A DNA stretch of 64,000 nucleotides from Baylisascaris procyonis. Lineage: Eukaryota > Nematoda > Chromadorea > Rhabditida > Ascarididae. The position numbers and the translations under genes were made by a program. Positions 62,101 to 64,000 of the stretch are shown here, piece by piece. Under the pieces are notes generated by a model. The model made no database searches and was not told where the DNA came from. It worked only from the letters and a program-made list of their open reading frames with translations. The stretch covers positions 5,107,001 to 5,171,000 of the forward strand of contig JAZARR010000059.1 of NCBI GenBank assembly GCA_037389465.1. Direction: 5' to 3'. Positions within the stretch are counted from its first letter, which is position 1; each line of letters opens with the position of its first letter.

Positions 62101-63616
62101 GTTCCACCAACTCCTTCAGCGCAGAACACTACTAACTTCAAGCACAACTCACTTAATGCAGCATCTTAATATGCGCTTAAAAAATTTTGTCTCAGGTGAT
62201 ATGCTCCAACTCAGCTCTTACCTGGAGGCATAGTGAATTGAAACAACTGCCTAATTAAGGTTGATTGAAATTGTAGGTAACTTACTTGGCTCAACGTCAA
62301 CAGAACTCTTGATGCAAACGAGTGCTGTGAGTAAGGCGAGGTTAAGATTGGGCAATGATGCGGGCAAATCTGCTTCAGTGACAAGCAGAGGAATACCCAA
62401 CACATCTTGCGCTAGTTGCATCATCTGAAATGGCCTTGTGCTTTCAATTTCACTCGACTGCTTTCAGTATGTGTGAGGTGTGATAACAAGTGAAGATGCT
62501 CGCTGAGAATGCGTCAAATAGCATAACACACGCATCAAATCACATAGTATGACCAGTACATCGCTATAGGCTGTCTGCAACATCCAAATGCTACAGTTTA
62601 ATCAACGTGACCCCATTATCTATAAAAGCCGAAATCATTCTTCACTGCGTAATTTGTTACGCACCGGAGTGTCTGTAAATCCATCTTCCGTCCTCGAAGA
62701 CTTCGAGAAGTGAAAAAAAAAAGAAATCAGATAGAGGCAACATAGAAATAATCGGTATATAACATCCCTAGGATTGAGTTGATGGTATGCGAGTCTTGAG
62801 CAATTTAAAACAGATTTTCCGCTGCTTTTTTATTGCTTTTTTGACGATACCATCTTTCCGAAGTCATAAATCAAAAATGAGGCTTTCTAAAGTCTAAAGC
62901 ATGACCACTTCCAGATATATTAGAAAACAATAACCAATGATATTAGACCAAGCACTCTATATTTTAGTTTCGTCGACTACCAGTGGATTCGATTTACAAA
63001 AAGACAAAACAGCAGACTTCAATTGGAAGTGCTGGCGCCGTCATCAATCTTCGCCTCATTCCCTCAGGTGCAACACTTTCATGTGATAAAAATGGCAATT
63101 CAAGGCTAGAATCTAGATTGGAAGTTTCTTACAAACCTTAAAAACAAGGTGTAAGTGCTTCTGGACAATATAAACAAACTTTATTAGCATTTCCGGAACA
63201 AGAACTTCATCATTTCATGTGAAACTAGGTGCTTTAATATGTTTAACATTGAAAAAAAACCACTCCCAGACAATAAGAGAGCACCTGTAAATAATGAAAG
63301 AAACAACAATTTTAGTTTGTTTTCCAAGCTATCGTCTATCGCAAAGCCGTATTTAAGGATCCCCAAGAAAACGTCTACAAATCCTTTCAGTTAGCATTTC
63401 TTTGTTATTAGTGTTGTCGAAATTTTTGGCATAAGTGCTCATATAAGCCAAACTTCACGACTTTCCATAATAGAAGGGCTCGAAGAATGGCCGGCTCAAT
63501 TTGGCTTACGGATTTACCTTATTCCTGACCATCCTCAGTTTTAAAAGCATACGATAAAAATTACCGAGTCAAAAGCAATCTTGAAGGTGACGTCCACCAT
63601 TTCTTCCGACTGCTTC
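56175..63616 (-). CDS. MICAL-like Rab/EHD adaptor (CH-LIM-NPF-bMERB), 5' partial
   Basis: Exons in order: 63565-63616, 62286-62424, 61617-61750, 60249-61028, 59435-59556, 58757-58943, 58433-58574, 58111-58210, 57696-57772, 56753-56875, 56175-56281 (TGA). All phases agree, giving 653 visible residues. Residues 1-60 look like the end of a divergent CH domain (FKIAFDS then LGIPLLVTEADL). A LIM domain spans 91-142 with ligands C91, C94, H112, C115, C118, C121, C139 and H142. Proline-rich SH3-type motifs and two LNPFG motifs before acidic residues (about 361 and 382) follow; NPF motifs bind EHD/RME-1 EH domains. A coiled-coil bMERB domain, the Rab8/10/35-binding module, runs from about 472 to 618, then a Lys-rich tail. 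The family acts on recycling endosomes. The LIM plus bMERB order excludes EHBP1, and no monooxygenase domain is seen. The 5' exons lie beyond the window. Confidence 0.88.
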
Positions 63617-64000
63617 CTGCAAACACAACGAATAAAATATTAACGGCCTCGATTATTTGCCTGACTCCCTCAGCGTTAACTCAGTTCTTTCCACCCAAAA
63701 TCTGACCTGGTAAACAAAGCAAATTGCGTGCCTATCCGGCCTTGCAAGCGAAAAAGATGAATATTCTTTAAAAATTCTCAGAAGATCATTGAACTTAATG
63801 ATCTGAAGCTTGATGACGCCAGAAAAAAAAATTCTCCACAAGTCGAAGGCTCTCACTCTGTTAGTTTCTTACTATATACCTTTCTTACTATATACCAGCT
63901 GCCTTACTATATCTTCCCAGGTGCTGGCTACCGTTATGACTTATAAGGAAGACTCATGATGTAAAAATCTTCGGCTTTTTTGAAAAAGAAATGTTTGGTG
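63617..64000 (-). other. upstream intron or 5' part of the MICAL-like gene
   Basis: No earlier CH-domain exon could be recognised on the minus strand here. A 67-codon open frame at 63653-63856 does not resemble a CH domain. The region is presumably intronic. Confidence 0.45.

Overview
The window is nuclear DNA from a nematode, most likely a clade V (strongylid-type) parasite. The evidence is an AT-rich genome, spliceosomal introns from under 120 bases to 4.5 kb, TTTTCAG-type 3' splice sites placed directly in front of start codons (as expected for spliced-leader trans-splicing), and a netrin whose 11 exons assemble into a 607-residue protein very close in length and sequence to C. elegans UNC-6. 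There are no prokaryotic operons, CRISPR arrays or intact transposons. All exon models were built by hand from splice sites, reading-frame phase and remembered family sequences; no alignment or search was run.

Layout. 0-0.15 kb: last exon of a plus-strand gene with a Pro/Glu-rich tail and hydrophobic C-terminus. 2.5-3.5 kb (minus): a two-exon, 97-residue Cys-rich single-pass membrane protein. 7.0-7.6 kb (plus): a possible small three-exon gene with an unresolved frame conflict. 7.6-15.2 kb: mostly gene-poor. 15.2-26.4 kb (plus): a kelch-propeller protein of the KLHDC10 family, a CUL2 ubiquitin-ligase substrate receptor, with two coding-like relics inside its introns. 26.7-27.4 kb (plus): an unrecognised short candidate gene. 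29.46-48.53 kb (plus): complete netrin (unc-6 orthologue). 48.8-55.8 kb: intergenic, with simple repeats and one tRNA-like element. 56.2-63.6 kb (minus): a MICAL-like protein (end of a CH domain, LIM, proline-rich and NPF motifs, bMERB), whose 5' end lies outside the window.

The three main genes act in separate processes: protein degradation (KLHDC10-like), axon and cell guidance (netrin) and endosomal recycling (MICAL-like). They do not look like one system. The most unusual genome-wide signals are the number of 3' splice sites ending in AAG (five of about 32 inferred) and of 5' sites starting GTT, the two decayed coding-like segments inside the kelch gene, and a minus-strand tRNA-like A-box/B-box unit. 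I found no convincing previously undescribed system.
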